A stretch of DNA of 64,000 nt from JADHLJ01 sp038146985 (GTDB taxonomy: Bacteria; Pseudomonadota; Alphaproteobacteria; Thalassobaculales; Thalassobaculaceae), in contig JAYQSQ010000001.1 in NCBI GenBank assembly GCA_038146985.1, positions 434,001-498,000 on the forward strand. The letters run 5' to 3'. A program made the position numbers and the translations under genes. The notes under the pieces were generated by a model that saw only the letters and a program-made list of their open reading frames with translations, was not told the DNA's origin and did not search any database. Below are positions 9,154 to 17,620 of the stretch, piece after piece; position 1 is the first letter of the stretch, and each line of letters starts with the position of its first letter.

Positions 9154-9280
9154 GATGGCCCCCTGTAAAGTGAAAATTTAGGCAAGTCGTCTCTTGTTAA
9201 AAGTGAATTTGGCGCTTTATTTGGTGCTTTTCAAACGATAGTTTTTTATGATACGGATTAGAAAAATTTAAGAGTTAGCC
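9154..9280. promoter_or_regulatory. AT-rich divergent control region between DUF1127 and LysR genes
   Basis: This 127-base gap is markedly AT-rich compared with its surroundings (runs such as GAAAATTTAGG and TTTTTTATGATAC) and separates two divergent starts. It probably holds both promoters. I cannot define a LysR box. ATGATAC at 9248-9254 resembles a PaaX half-site but has no inverted partner. Confidence 0.45.
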
Positions 9281-10180
9281 ATGTCGCTTCCGCCGCTTAA
9301 CGCGCTCCGAGCCTTCGAGGCCGCCGCCCGGCTATTGAGTTTCAGAAAGGCGGCGGAGGAATTGAACGTGACTCCCGCGGCGGTCAGTCAGCAGATCCGT
9401 CTGCTTGAGGACCGGCTGGAATGCCGCCTGTTCCACCGTCTGACGAGATCAATTTCCCTGACCCAGGAAGGCGCCCGGTTGGCGCCCGCCGTCGCCGATG
9501 CCTTCGGCCGGATCGCGGTGGCGCTGGCCGAGCTGCGCCGGGTCTCCGCCGGCAGTCCGTTGACGGTGAGCGTCCTGCCGTCCTTCGCGGTGAAATGGCT
9601 GATCCCCAAGCTCTCGCGGTTCAGGGCCCTGCACCCGGAAATCGACGTCCGTATCGCGGCCGAGGACCGGCGCGCCGATTTCGTCACGGACGACGTGGAT
9701 ATCGCTGTCCGCCTGGGCTCCGGGAACTATCCGGGCCTGCATGTCGAAGCGTTTCTGCAAGAGGATATCTTCCCGGTCTGCAGTCCCGCTCTGCTGCAGG
9801 ACCGGCCGGCGCCGAAAACACCCGAGGATCTGCTGAAGTTTCCCTTGCTGCATGATCGGCGTCCGGCGGCGGGCGAGGATTGGTGGTCGTGGCTCGCGGC
9901 CCTGGGCGTCAGCCAGCCGGTACCGGCGGGTGGCACCGCCTTCAGCCAGCAGGACATGGTTCTGCAAGCCGCGATCGACAGCCAGGGCGTGGCACTGAGC
10001 CGGACTCAACTGGTGATCGACGATCTCAAGGCCGGCCGGCTCGTGCAGCCTCTCAAGGAGACGGTACGCGCGAGCCAATCCTATTACCTGGTCTGCCTCG
10101 CCGAGTCGCTGGAGATGCCGAAGGTTGCGGCGTTCCGGGACTGGATGGTCGCCGAGGCGGCTGAAGCCAACGGGCCGTGA
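9281..10180 (+). CDS. LysR-family transcriptional regulator (GcvA-like)
   Basis: A 299-residue LysR regulator. The N terminus MSLPPLNALRAFEAAARLLS with helix-turn-helix KAAEELNVTPAAVSQQIRLL is typical of the GcvA subgroup, followed by a periplasmic-binding-protein-like effector domain (SVLPSFAVKWLIPKL). The effector is unknown. Its stop abuts the stop of the convergent ornithine cyclodeaminase-like gene, and the divergent neighbour is DUF1127. It could control the 5-oxoproline and peptidase genes further along, but nothing in the sequence proves this. Confidence 0.9.
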   Translation: MSLPPLNALRAFEAAARLLSFRKAAEELNVTPAAVSQQIRLLEDRLECRLFHRLTRSISLTQEGARLAPAVADAFGRIAVALAELRRVSAGSPLTVSVLPSFAVKWLIPKLSRFRALHPEIDVRIAAEDRRADFVTDDVDIAVRLGSGNYPGLHVEAFLQEDIFPVCSPALLQDRPAPKTPEDLLKFPLLHDRRPAAGEDWWSWLAALGVSQPVPAGGTAFSQQDMVLQAAIDSQGVALSRTQLVIDDLKAGRLVQPLKETVRASQSYYLVCLAESLEMPKVAAFRDWMVAEAAEANGP

Positions 10181-11152
10181 TCAGCCGCCAGGGATCCGGG
10201 TTCCCAGCCCCTGGGCATCGGCGAGGGCGGCGGCATGGGCGGCGATCGCCGCGTCCTGGACCCCTGTCCCGGTCAGGTCTACCACGGTGATCTGGTCGTC
10301 GTCGGCGCGGCCGGGATGCGATCCGCTGACGAGGTCGCCGATCTCGGGGATACGGTCGCCCTCGTTGATCAGGCCGGCCCCGATGGCATGGGTCAACTCG
10401 CCGGCCCACCGGCACTGTTCGCGCGAATCCGCGACATAGATATCCGCCTCGGCGAGCACTTCCGGGGCAAGCTCGTTCTTGTTGCCGGCATCGGCGCCGG
10501 CGGCGGTGATATGCAGACCCGGATGCAGCCAGCTGTCGGGAAGGATGGGACTGCGCGCCGCTGTCGCGGTGACGACGATATCGGCGGCTTCGACGACCGC
10601 CTTTGCGGTGTCCGCCACCTCGACCTCGACCGCATGGGCGGATCCGATCTGCTCGCCGAGAGCCCGCGCCGCCGCCATGTCGGCGTCCCAAACAACGAAT
10701 CGCGCGATCGGCCGGACCAGAAGCAGGGCTTCGGCATGGTGATAGGCGTGCGCGCCCGCGCCGAGGATGCCGGCGACCTTTGAACTGGCCCGCGACAATG
10801 CCTTGGCCGCGATCGCCCCGGCGGCCGCGCTCTGGATTTTCGTCAGATAGCCGTTGTCGAGAAGCATCGCCCGAAGCTGATTGGTATTGGCGTCATAGAG
10901 CAGCAGCGAACCGCCCTGGCCGCCGCCGGTCGGGCCGATCTTCACCGCATAGGTGGGCGTGCCATGCATGTAGGCGCTGCGGGCCTGGATCGCGCCGTCT
11001 CCGCCCGGCATCCAGAGCCGCTGGGCGGGAGCCGCCGTGGCGTTGCCGGTGACCATGGCCTCAAACCCCTTGGCGATCGTATCCAGCAACGCGCCGTTCA
11101 GCACCACGCAGCGCCGCAGGTCGCTTTCCGTCAGAATTGTCAGTTCCGGCAT
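10181..11152 (-). CDS. Ornithine cyclodeaminase / mu-crystallin family protein
   Basis: A 323-residue NAD(P)-dependent enzyme of the OCD/mu-crystallin family, which includes ornithine cyclodeaminase, alanine dehydrogenase and imino-acid reductases. Visible are the substrate region YAVKIGPTGGGQGGSLLLYD, the Rossmann motif VAGILGAGAHAYHHAEAL and a second-half TAARSPIL segment. The ATG at 11152 gives MPELTILTESDL, a usual family start, with GGGGAGA upstream; an in-frame ATG at 11230 is disfavoured. It lies 108 bases downstream of an M20 peptidase on the same strand, so the set may process amino-acid derivatives. The true substrate cannot be read from the sequence. Confidence 0.87.
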   Translation of the reverse strand: MPELTILTESDLRRCVVLNGALLDTIAKGFEAMVTGNATAAPAQRLWMPGGDGAIQARSAYMHGTPTYAVKIGPTGGGQGGSLLLYDANTNQLRAMLLDNGYLTKIQSAAAGAIAAKALSRASSKVAGILGAGAHAYHHAEALLLVRPIARFVVWDADMAAARALGEQIGSAHAVEVEVADTAKAVVEAADIVVTATAARSPILPDSWLHPGLHITAAGADAGNKNELAPEVLAEADIYVADSREQCRWAGELTHAIGAGLINEGDRIPEIGDLVSGSHPGRADDDQITVVDLTGTGVQDAAIAAHAAALADAQGLGTRIPGG

Positions 11153-11260
11153 CGCGGCCCGTCTCCCCTGGTCATCCACCGCCTGGGACGGAATCGGCGG
11201 AATCATCCCATTCCCCCCGCTGAATCGCAAGGTTTAAGGGATGGCGCCGCCCCATGCCGC

Positions 11261-12673
11261 TCAGGCAGGTATCCCGCCGTCTCCCAGATCCCAAAACAAT
11301 CCCGCCATCACGCGCAGGCCTTCCTCGATGATGCTGTGCAGCGCGTGCTCGTCCGGCGCGTGCTGGGAGCAGGAGGCATAGCTGTGCGGCACCCAGAGCG
11401 TCGGCATGCCGAGGATGTCGCTGAAAACGTCATTCGGCAGCGAGCCGCCGAGATTCGGCAGGATTGCCGGCTTCTTGCCGGTCGTGCGCTCAAGAGATTT
11501 CGCCGCCCATTGGACCCACGGGTGGTCCGGGTCGAGCCGCGTCGCCTGCATGACGCCCCGGTCGGCTTGGGTAACCTCGACGGTTGGAAAGCCCTCGCGT
11601 TCGAAATGCCGCCGCAGCGCCGGGACGATGTCATCCACATCGGTGCCGACCACGAAACGCAGCTGGCAGCGCGCACTGGCCTTTGGCGGGATCGCGTTGA
11701 CCGGCTTGTCGGGCGTGCCCGCAGTGAAGGCAAGGATCTCGAAGCTGTTCCAGGCGAAAACCCGTTCCGCCGGGGTCAGGCTTTCCTCGCCCCAGTCCGG
11801 CTCGATGGCCGGGCCGTCCTCGCCGCCGTCCACCTCACAATCGGCCAGCGCCATGCGGATCGAGTTGGTGAGAGAGGAGGGGCGCCATTCCGGCACCCGG
11901 ATCTGGCCGCGCTTGTCCGCGACGGTGGCCAGCGCATTGGCCAAGACCAGTGCCGGGTTGGCGATTAGGCCGCCCCAGTTGCCGGAATGATGCGCGCCCT
12001 CGCGCAGATCCACGGTCACGTCGAAGGCCATGGCGCCGCGTGAGCCCATGAACAGGGTCGGGCGTTCGGGTTGCAGGCGCGGGCCGTCGGAGGCAATCAG
12101 GACGTCGCAGGAAAGCCGGTCCCTCTGCGCCCGGGCGAAGTCGGCAAGGCCCGGAGAGCCCGATTCCTCGCCGGTCTCCAGCAGGATCTTGGAATTGAAA
12201 CCGAGCTTTCCCCGCGTTTCGAGAACGGCGGCCAGCGCGGCGATGTTGATGCTGTGCTGGCCCTTGTTGTCCGCCGTGCCCCGGCCATAGATCTTGTCGC
12301 CCTCGATGGTGATCTCCCAGGGCGTCAGCCCCTCCCTCCACCGGTCCTCCTGGCCTCGTACGACATCGCCATGGCCATAGGTGAAGACGGAGGGGAGCGC
12401 CGGATCCTCGATCCGCTCGGCGATCATGATCGGACCGGCCTTGGACGAGGGGTTCTCGAAGACCTCGGTCACATAGCCGAGCGGCTCAAGCGTTTCCCGC
12501 ATTTCCGCCATATAGGCGTCCATGTCGGGCTTGCGCTCCTCGTAGATCTGGCTCTCGGTTCGGATCGCCACCCGGCGGGCAAGGTCCTCAAGAAAGCGCC
12601 CGTCGGCAAGTGTGGCGCCGGCCCGCTCGACCGCCGCCTCGCGGTCCTCGGCGCCGCTTTCGGCCACACTCAT
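11261..12673 (-). CDS. M20 family metallopeptidase (dipeptidase-like)
   Basis: A 470-residue zinc amidohydrolase of the M20 family, clan members of which cleave dipeptides or N-acyl amino acids. Zinc-ligand motifs are visible: YGHGDVV (first His-x-Asp), RGTADNKGQ (bridging Asp), LETGEESGSPG (catalytic and ligand Glu), IASDGPR, and a C-terminal SQHAPDEH. A dimerisation domain is inserted (GAHHSGNWGG). The start ATG overlaps the pxpA stop by four bases (ATGA), so it is translated together with pxpA. Context suggests supply of pyroglutamyl or glutamyl peptides to the 5-oxoprolinase. Confidence 0.9.
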   Translation of the reverse strand: MSVAESGAEDREAAVERAGATLADGRFLEDLARRVAIRTESQIYEERKPDMDAYMAEMRETLEPLGYVTEVFENPSSKAGPIMIAERIEDPALPSVFTYGHGDVVRGQEDRWREGLTPWEITIEGDKIYGRGTADNKGQHSINIAALAAVLETRGKLGFNSKILLETGEESGSPGLADFARAQRDRLSCDVLIASDGPRLQPERPTLFMGSRGAMAFDVTVDLREGAHHSGNWGGLIANPALVLANALATVADKRGQIRVPEWRPSSLTNSIRMALADCEVDGGEDGPAIEPDWGEESLTPAERVFAWNSFEILAFTAGTPDKPVNAIPPKASARCQLRFVVGTDVDDIVPALRRHFEREGFPTVEVTQADRGVMQATRLDPDHPWVQWAAKSLERTTGKKPAILPNLGGSLPNDVFSDILGMPTLWVPHSYASCSQHAPDEHALHSIIEEGLRVMAGLFWDLGDGGIPA

Positions 12674-13455
12674 GCCGTGCCCGCCGCAAGGCCCATCGCC
12701 GGCAGGGTCACGATCTCGATCCCCTCGGCCTCCAGCATCCGGCGCACCGCCTTGGCGACGGCGGGGCCGGTGGGCTCGTCGCCATGGATGCAGACGGACT
12801 GGGCGTTGACCGGGATTTCCTTGCCGCTGGTTGCGACGATGATGCCGTCGACCACCATGCGCCGCACCTGCTCCGCCGCCTCGGCGGGATCGCGGATCAT
12901 GGCGTTGGAGAACTTGCGGCTGGTCATGTTGCCGTCATCGGCATAGGTGCGGTCGGCGTAGGCTTCCGAGCACATGGGCAGGCCGATCGCGGCGCCCGCG
13001 TTGTAGAGCGAGGAGCCGGAGACCGCGACCAGGATCAGGTTCGGGTCGACCCCATGCACCGCCTTGGCGATGGCACCGGCGATGTCGTCCCGCTCGCTCG
13101 CCATATTGTTGAGCGCGCCATGCGGTTTCACATGGGTGACCGTGGTGCCGCCGACGGCGGCCATGCCCTGCAATGCGCCGATCTGGTAGGCGACCATGGC
13201 TTCGATGTCCGGCATCGTCATGTCGATGCGTCGGCGCCCGAAGCCGGGCAGGTCCTGAAAGCCGGGATGGGCGCCGATGCTGACGCCGCGCGCGACGGCA
13301 GCCTCGATCACCCGGCGCATCACATTCGGATCGCCGGCGTGAAAGCCGCAGGCGACGTTGGCGGAGGTCACCAGGTCCAGCATCGCCGTGTCGTCGCCGA
13401 TATCCCAGGCGCCGAAACCCTCGCCCATGTCCGCGTTCAGATTGACCTTTGTCAT
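12670..13455 (-). CDS. pxpA: 5-oxoprolinase subunit PxpA (LamB/YcsF family)
   Basis: PxpA, with PxpB and PxpC, forms the ATP-dependent 5-oxoprolinase that opens pyroglutamate to glutamate. The 261-residue product shows the family start KVNLNADMGEGFG, the ANVACGFHAGDP motif and GAHPGFQDL. It is transcribed away from pxpB and pxpC across a 94-base gap, an unusual split since the three are commonly one operon. Downstream it overlaps the M20 peptidase by four bases. Confidence 0.94.
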   Translation of the reverse strand: MTKVNLNADMGEGFGAWDIGDDTAMLDLVTSANVACGFHAGDPNVMRRVIEAAVARGVSIGAHPGFQDLPGFGRRRIDMTMPDIEAMVAYQIGALQGMAAVGGTTVTHVKPHGALNNMASERDDIAGAIAKAVHGVDPNLILVAVSGSSLYNAGAAIGLPMCSEAYADRTYADDGNMTSRKFSNAMIRDPAEAAEQVRRMVVDGIIVATSGKEIPVNAQSVCIHGDEPTGPAVAKAVRRMLEAEGIEIVTLPAMGLAAGTA

Positions 13456-13549
13456 TGTCCCGGTCTTACTTTCTCGTGTTTAAGGGAAGGGGCCGAACCT
13501 TGGTGCCGGCCCGTCTCCGAAGCCTAGCCCCAACCGAGCGGCGGCGTCC
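13456..13549. promoter_or_regulatory. Divergent promoter region between pxpA and pxpB
   Basis: This 94-base gap lies between oppositely transcribed subunits of the same enzyme, so it must contain both promoters. TTGTCCCGG, CTTACTTTC and TTTAAGGGAAGG are the only AT-richer stretches. I could not find a convincing -35/-10 pair or operator. Confidence 0.4.
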
Positions 13550-14290
13550 ATGGTAACCGAACCGTATCCAGATCTCGCAGGCCCGGTGTTCCTTTCCGCC
13601 GGCGATACCGCGCTGGTGGTCCAGTATGGCGAGACGGTCGATCCGGAGATCAACCGCCGGGTACGGATGCTGGCGACCGCGCTCGCCGAGAGCCCGCCGG
13701 AGGGGATTGTCGATCTGGTGCCGACCATGCGCTCGCTGATGATCCACTATGACCCGCTGATCCTCTCCCGCGCCGCGCTGACCGAGGCGGTGCGCCCGCT
13801 GCTGGACGCCCGGCCGGATTTGACGCGGGCCACGCGGCGCTGGCGCATTCCGGTCTGCTACGAGGGCGAGTGCGCGCCTGATCTGGAGACGGTGGCCGAG
13901 ACCTGCGGCGTGGAGGCGGGAGAAATCGTCCGCCAGCACAGCGGCGCCGACCAGGAAGTCTTCATGATGGGGTTTCTGCCGGGCTTCCCCTATCTGGGTC
14001 TGCTGCCTGAAATCTTCGACCTGCCGAGGCGGCCCGAACCGCGCGTCAAGGTGCCGCCGCGCTCGATCTCGGTGGCGGCGCGGCAGACCACGATCTATAC
14101 CGTCGACAGCCCGGGCGGCTGGCACCTGATCGGGCGCACGCCGGTGGATTTCTATGATCCGCACCGCGCCGAGCCGATCCTGGTGGCGGCGGGCGACCGG
14201 GTGCGCTTCGAGCCGATCCCCCTGGAGGACTATCACCGCATCCGGCGGGAGGTGGAAGCAGGAGAATTTGAAATCCAGTGTGATAGTTAA
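13550..14290 (+). CDS. pxpB: 5-oxoprolinase subunit PxpB (KipI family)
   Basis: A 246-residue PxpB/KipI protein. Family motifs include the N-terminal GDTALVVQYGE, the IHYDPL segment, FMMGFLPGFPYLGLL and PGGWHLIGRTPV. In Bacillus the homologue KipI inhibits a sporulation kinase, but in proteobacteria this subunit is part of the 5-oxoprolinase. The ATG is preceded by GCGGCGTCC with no strong Shine-Dalgarno. The last codons and the junction with pxpC are unusually AT-rich for this window. Confidence 0.94.
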   Translation: MVTEPYPDLAGPVFLSAGDTALVVQYGETVDPEINRRVRMLATALAESPPEGIVDLVPTMRSLMIHYDPLILSRAALTEAVRPLLDARPDLTRATRRWRIPVCYEGECAPDLETVAETCGVEAGEIVRQHSGADQEVFMMGFLPGFPYLGLLPEIFDLPRRPEPRVKVPPRSISVAARQTTIYTVDSPGGWHLIGRTPVDFYDPHRAEPILVAAGDRVRFEPIPLEDYHRIRREVEAGEFEIQCDS

Positions 14291-14292
14291 AA

Positions 14293-15324
14293 ATGAGTTT
14301 TATTAAAATATTATCGCCCGGACTTAACCTAACAGTTCAAGATATGGGGCGCCCCAGGTACCAGCATCTCGGGGTACCCGTCTCCGGCGCGTTGGACCCG
14401 GACGCCTTGCGGCTCGCCAACGCGCTGGTAGGCAATGCCGAAACGTCGGAAGCTCTTGAAATTCGCATGCTGGGTCCGACCCTCGAAGTCGAGGCCGAAA
14501 GCGTGCGCCTGGCTCTGGCCGGCACCCGGGCGCCGCTTGAGATCCTGGGCCAAGATCCAATCACTTTACCGTCACATCAGAGCGTCACACTTTCGCGCGG
14601 TCAGCAATTCCGCGTCGGCGCCCTAGCGGACAGTTCGACGGCGGTATTGGCGGTGGAGGGGGGCTTCGCGCTGGCCGAAATTTATGGCAGCCGGTCGACC
14701 TATACCCGGGCCGGTATCGGTGGCTATGAGGGCCGGGCGCTTCGGGACGGCGACAGACTTCCCTTGCGATACGAAAACGCCACTGCACGGGGCGAGGAAC
14801 GACTTTCCGACGACAGCTATCTCGACGGCCAAGGACCGTTTCGCGTGATCCTCGGCCCGCAGCGCGACTTCTTCACCGACGCGGCGGTGACCCGGTTCCT
14901 TTCCAGCCACTATCGGGTGACCCGCGAGGCAGACCGCATGGGGATGCGCCTTGAAGGGCCGAAACTGGAGCACGCGCGCGGCTACAACATCGTCTCTGAC
15001 GGTATCGTCACCGGCGCGGTGCAGGTGCCGGGCACTGGCCTGCCGATCGTTCTCCTGGCGGATCACCAGACCACTGGCGGCTATCCCAAGCTCGCGGCGG
15101 TGATCTCGGCGGACATCCCTCGGCTCGGCCGGTTGCGCCCGGGTGACGAGATCCGTTTCGAGGAAGTCACGGTGGAGCAGGCGGAGCAGGCGATCCGCGA
15201 GAAGGAGGCGATGCTTCGACGTCTGATCGACGGCATGATCCCCGCCGGCGCCTGGCTGGACGAGGCGGCGCTTTACCGCGAAAATCTGATCAGTGGGATT
15301 GTCACGGACGAGCAGGCACCATGA
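14293..15324 (+). CDS. pxpC: 5-oxoprolinase subunit PxpC (KipA family)
   Basis: A 343-residue PxpC/KipA subunit, with the family start ILSPGLNLTVQDMGRPR and GVPVSGALDPDALRLAN, the RVILGPQRDFFTD segment and the GNxVSDG-like YNIVSDGIVTGAVQVPG plus QTTGGYPKLA. It begins two bases after the pxpB stop, so they are co-transcribed. The first 15 codons are AT-rich (ATGAGTTTTATTAAAATA), in contrast with the GC-rich codons that follow, which may keep the ribosome-binding region unstructured. Confidence 0.94.
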   Translation: MSFIKILSPGLNLTVQDMGRPRYQHLGVPVSGALDPDALRLANALVGNAETSEALEIRMLGPTLEVEAESVRLALAGTRAPLEILGQDPITLPSHQSVTLSRGQQFRVGALADSSTAVLAVEGGFALAEIYGSRSTYTRAGIGGYEGRALRDGDRLPLRYENATARGEERLSDDSYLDGQGPFRVILGPQRDFFTDAAVTRFLSSHYRVTREADRMGMRLEGPKLEHARGYNIVSDGIVTGAVQVPGTGLPIVLLADHQTTGGYPKLAAVISADIPRLGRLRPGDEIRFEEVTVEQAEQAIREKEAMLRRLIDGMIPAGAWLDEAALYRENLISGIVTDEQAP

Positions 15325-15349
15325 CGCGGGACCAGGGAAGGGTGGAGCG

Positions 15350-16483
15350 ATGACGGCGGTTCACATGGCCCTGGACGAGGCGCGCCGAAATCTCAAGATC
15401 AAATGGTACCGCTGTCCAATCGACCGGGCGGTGCTGCGCGACCTGATGCAGCCAAGCGACGCCCAGGGCTGGTTCCAGGCCGGCGGGCATCTTTTGATCT
15501 TCGCCGGAACCGGCAGCCTGACGCTTTACCTGTTCAGCCAGCAGCTTTGGCTCTGGGCGGCGCTGGCTTTGTTCGCCCATGGCACCTCGGCCTCGTTCTT
15601 CAAGGGCATCGCCGCCCATGAACTCGGCCACGGCACGGTCTTCAAGACCCGTTGGCTGAACCAGTTCTTCCTTCGGGCCTACAGCCTGGTCAGCTGGCAC
15701 AACCACCATGAATACGCGGTCAGCCATACCTATCACCACCGCTATACCCTGCACCCCGACGGCGATCGGGAGGTGGAACTGCCGCAGTTCACGATCTTCA
15801 CGCCGCTGCATGTGCTGCAGATCCTGACTTTCAACATCACCGGCGGGCCGATGACCAGCGGCATGATCCCGATCATCGGCGGCACCATCCGCACAGCGCT
15901 CGGCGGCTTCGGCCGCTCGGTCGTGACCGAGGAATGGAGCCGGGCGCTTTATGGCGTGCACACCGGCGAGCGGGCCAAGGCGGTGCGCTGGGCCCGGCTT
16001 CTGCTGCTGTTCCATGGTGGGGTGATCGTGGGCTCGGTGGTGGGCGGGCTCTGGGCCCTGCCGCTGGTGCTGACCTTTCAGCAATTCACCGGCAACTGGC
16101 TGAAACTGCTGGTCGGGATGCCGATGCATGGCGGGCTGCGCAGCAACGTCGCGGACTTCCGCAAATGCGTGCGAACCATCACTCTCAACCCGTTAGCCTC
16201 GTTCCTCTACTGGCGGATGAACTGGCACCTGGAGCATCATATGTATGCGGGCGTGCCATGCTACAATCTCGCCAAGCTGCACCGCCTGGTTGCCCACGAC
16301 ATGCCCGAGCCACGCACCTTGCTCGGAGCGTGGCGCGAGATGGCAGAGGTCCGCCGCCGCCAGAAGCTCGACCCGTCCTACGAGTACGACACCCCGGTTC
16401 CTACCCCCGGTGATGCGGAAGCGGGCAACAGGGACGACCTTGCGGCCTCAATCGGTGATTTGGCGCCCAAGGCCCTGGCGTAA
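15350..16483 (+). CDS. Membrane-bound fatty acid desaturase family protein
   Basis: A 377-residue integral-membrane diiron oxygenase of the fatty acid desaturase/beta-carotene hydroxylase superfamily. The three histidine boxes are visible: HELGH near residue 87, HNHHE with HTYHH near 118-130, and HLEHHMY near 287. Several hydrophobic stretches lie between them (LFSQQLWLWAALALFAHG; LLLLFHGGVIVGSVVGGL). The ATG at 15350 has AGGG and GGAG upstream; the frame opens earlier inside pxpC. It starts 25 bases after pxpC, so may share its transcript, though no metabolic link is apparent. Substrate (lipid acyl chain or other hydrocarbon) is unknown. Confidence 0.87.
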   Translation: MTAVHMALDEARRNLKIKWYRCPIDRAVLRDLMQPSDAQGWFQAGGHLLIFAGTGSLTLYLFSQQLWLWAALALFAHGTSASFFKGIAAHELGHGTVFKTRWLNQFFLRAYSLVSWHNHHEYAVSHTYHHRYTLHPDGDREVELPQFTIFTPLHVLQILTFNITGGPMTSGMIPIIGGTIRTALGGFGRSVVTEEWSRALYGVHTGERAKAVRWARLLLLFHGGVIVGSVVGGLWALPLVLTFQQFTGNWLKLLVGMPMHGGLRSNVADFRKCVRTITLNPLASFLYWRMNWHLEHHMYAGVPCYNLAKLHRLVAHDMPEPRTLLGAWREMAEVRRRQKLDPSYEYDTPVPTPGDAEAGNRDDLAASIGDLAPKALA

Positions 16484-16510
16484 GGGAGGCCTCTGTCTCC
16501 CCACCCTGTA

Positions 16511-16606
16511 CCGTCGTCCCCGCGCAGGCGGGGATCTCTTCGGTTCTGATCGGATAACAGACGGTTTGCTGGAAAAATAAGGTCCCCGCTTGCGCGGGGA
16601 CGACGA
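16511..16606. repeat. Palindromic intergenic element, family B copy 1
   Basis: Left end CGTCGTCCCCGCGCAGGCGG and right end CCGCTTGCGCGGGGACGACG are near-complementary; each end also holds a small internal hairpin (CCCCGC...GCGGGG). The element lies between the 3' ends of the desaturase and the EamA transporter, where it could also terminate both transcripts. Confidence 0.8.
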
Positions 16607-16700
16607 AGAATAAGGGCGTCGATACCGATCTTCCTCGGGGAGTTGAAAAAGAGCGGAAGAAAACGCGACATCCTCAGCGTCCGGACACCACCGCCGCCGG

Positions 16701-17585
16701 TCACTCTCCATCCAACGCCGCCCGGCGCCGTTCGCGCGCAAGCTGGGCTTCGCGGTGGGTGACATAGGCGGTCGAGGCGAAAATGACGATGCCGCCGATC
16801 CAGGTCCAAAGGGTCGGCACCTGAGCGAAGATCAGATAAGCCAGGAGGGCGATGATCGGCAGGCGGATGAAATCCAGCGGCTGAATCTGCGTGACCTCGG
16901 CAAGCTGGATCGCCCTTGTATACATCAGATGGCCGAGGGTTCCGGCCCCGGCCAAGCCGATCAGCCAGACCCAGGTCAGCGGCTCCGGCCATTCCCAGTA
17001 GAACAGAGCCGGGACCAGGGCCATCGGGCTTTGCAGCAGCACCATGTAGGTGACGATGGTGGCCGGCTGCTCGGTGTCGGTGAGTTTCTTGACGATGATG
17101 ATGGTGATGGCGATGGTCATCGAATTGAGCAGCGCCAGCAGGGCGCCGGGCGAGATCGCCTCGACACCGGGCCGGATCACGATCAGCATGCCGATGAAGC
17201 CGATGATCAGGGCCGATATCCGGCGGATCCGCACGACCTCGCCGAGGAAGATCGCGGCCGCGACCGTGGCGAAGAGTGGCGCGGTGAAGCTCAGCGCCGT
17301 CGCCTCGGCGAGCGGGATCAGGGTCAGCGCCGTGAAGCCCGCGGTCATGCCGATGATGTTGAAGAAGGAACGGGTGGCGTAGAGCCCGATCCGTCTGGTT
17401 TTCATCACTCCCGGGCCCTGGCGGATCAGCCAGGGCACCATCATCAGCACGGCCAAGAAGTTCCGGAAGAAAACCACCTCGAACGAGTGAAGCTGAGCGG
17501 CGGCGAGCTTGATGAAGATGCTCATGCTGGAAAAGAAAACCATCGCGCCGATCATCATCAGCGCGGCCTTCAGCGGGGCGCCCAT
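16701..17585 (-). CDS. EamA/DMT-family membrane transporter
   Basis: A 294-residue protein with ten predicted hydrophobic helices in two similar halves, characteristic of EamA drug/metabolite exporters. Recognisable are the first helix MGAPLKAALMMIGAMVFFSS, the EVVFFRNFLAVLMM segment and a second-half YTRAIQLAEVTQIQPLDF motif common to this family. Members export amino acids or metabolites, but substrate cannot be deduced. It converges on the desaturase and lies 35 bases downstream of an LLM oxidoreductase gene on the same strand, so the two may be co-transcribed. Confidence 0.9.
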   Translation of the reverse strand: MGAPLKAALMMIGAMVFFSSMSIFIKLAAAQLHSFEVVFFRNFLAVLMMVPWLIRQGPGVMKTRRIGLYATRSFFNIIGMTAGFTALTLIPLAEATALSFTAPLFATVAAAIFLGEVVRIRRISALIIGFIGMLIVIRPGVEAISPGALLALLNSMTIAITIIIVKKLTDTEQPATIVTYMVLLQSPMALVPALFYWEWPEPLTWVWLIGLAGAGTLGHLMYTRAIQLAEVTQIQPLDFIRLPIIALLAYLIFAQVPTLWTWIGGIVIFASTAYVTHREAQLARERRRAALDGE

Positions 17586-17620
17586 CGGAAGTCGCGGCAG
17601 GGCGCCTGGAGCGGTGGGTC

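Noticed and set aside
9246..9256. TATGATACGG upstream of the LysR gene as a second PaaX operator
   Set aside because: It matches only one half-site and no inverted partner is found at the expected distance.
12610..13527. 305-codon plus-strand frame opposite pxpA and the M20 peptidase start
   Set aside because: Antisense shadow of two recognised genes with no domain pattern.
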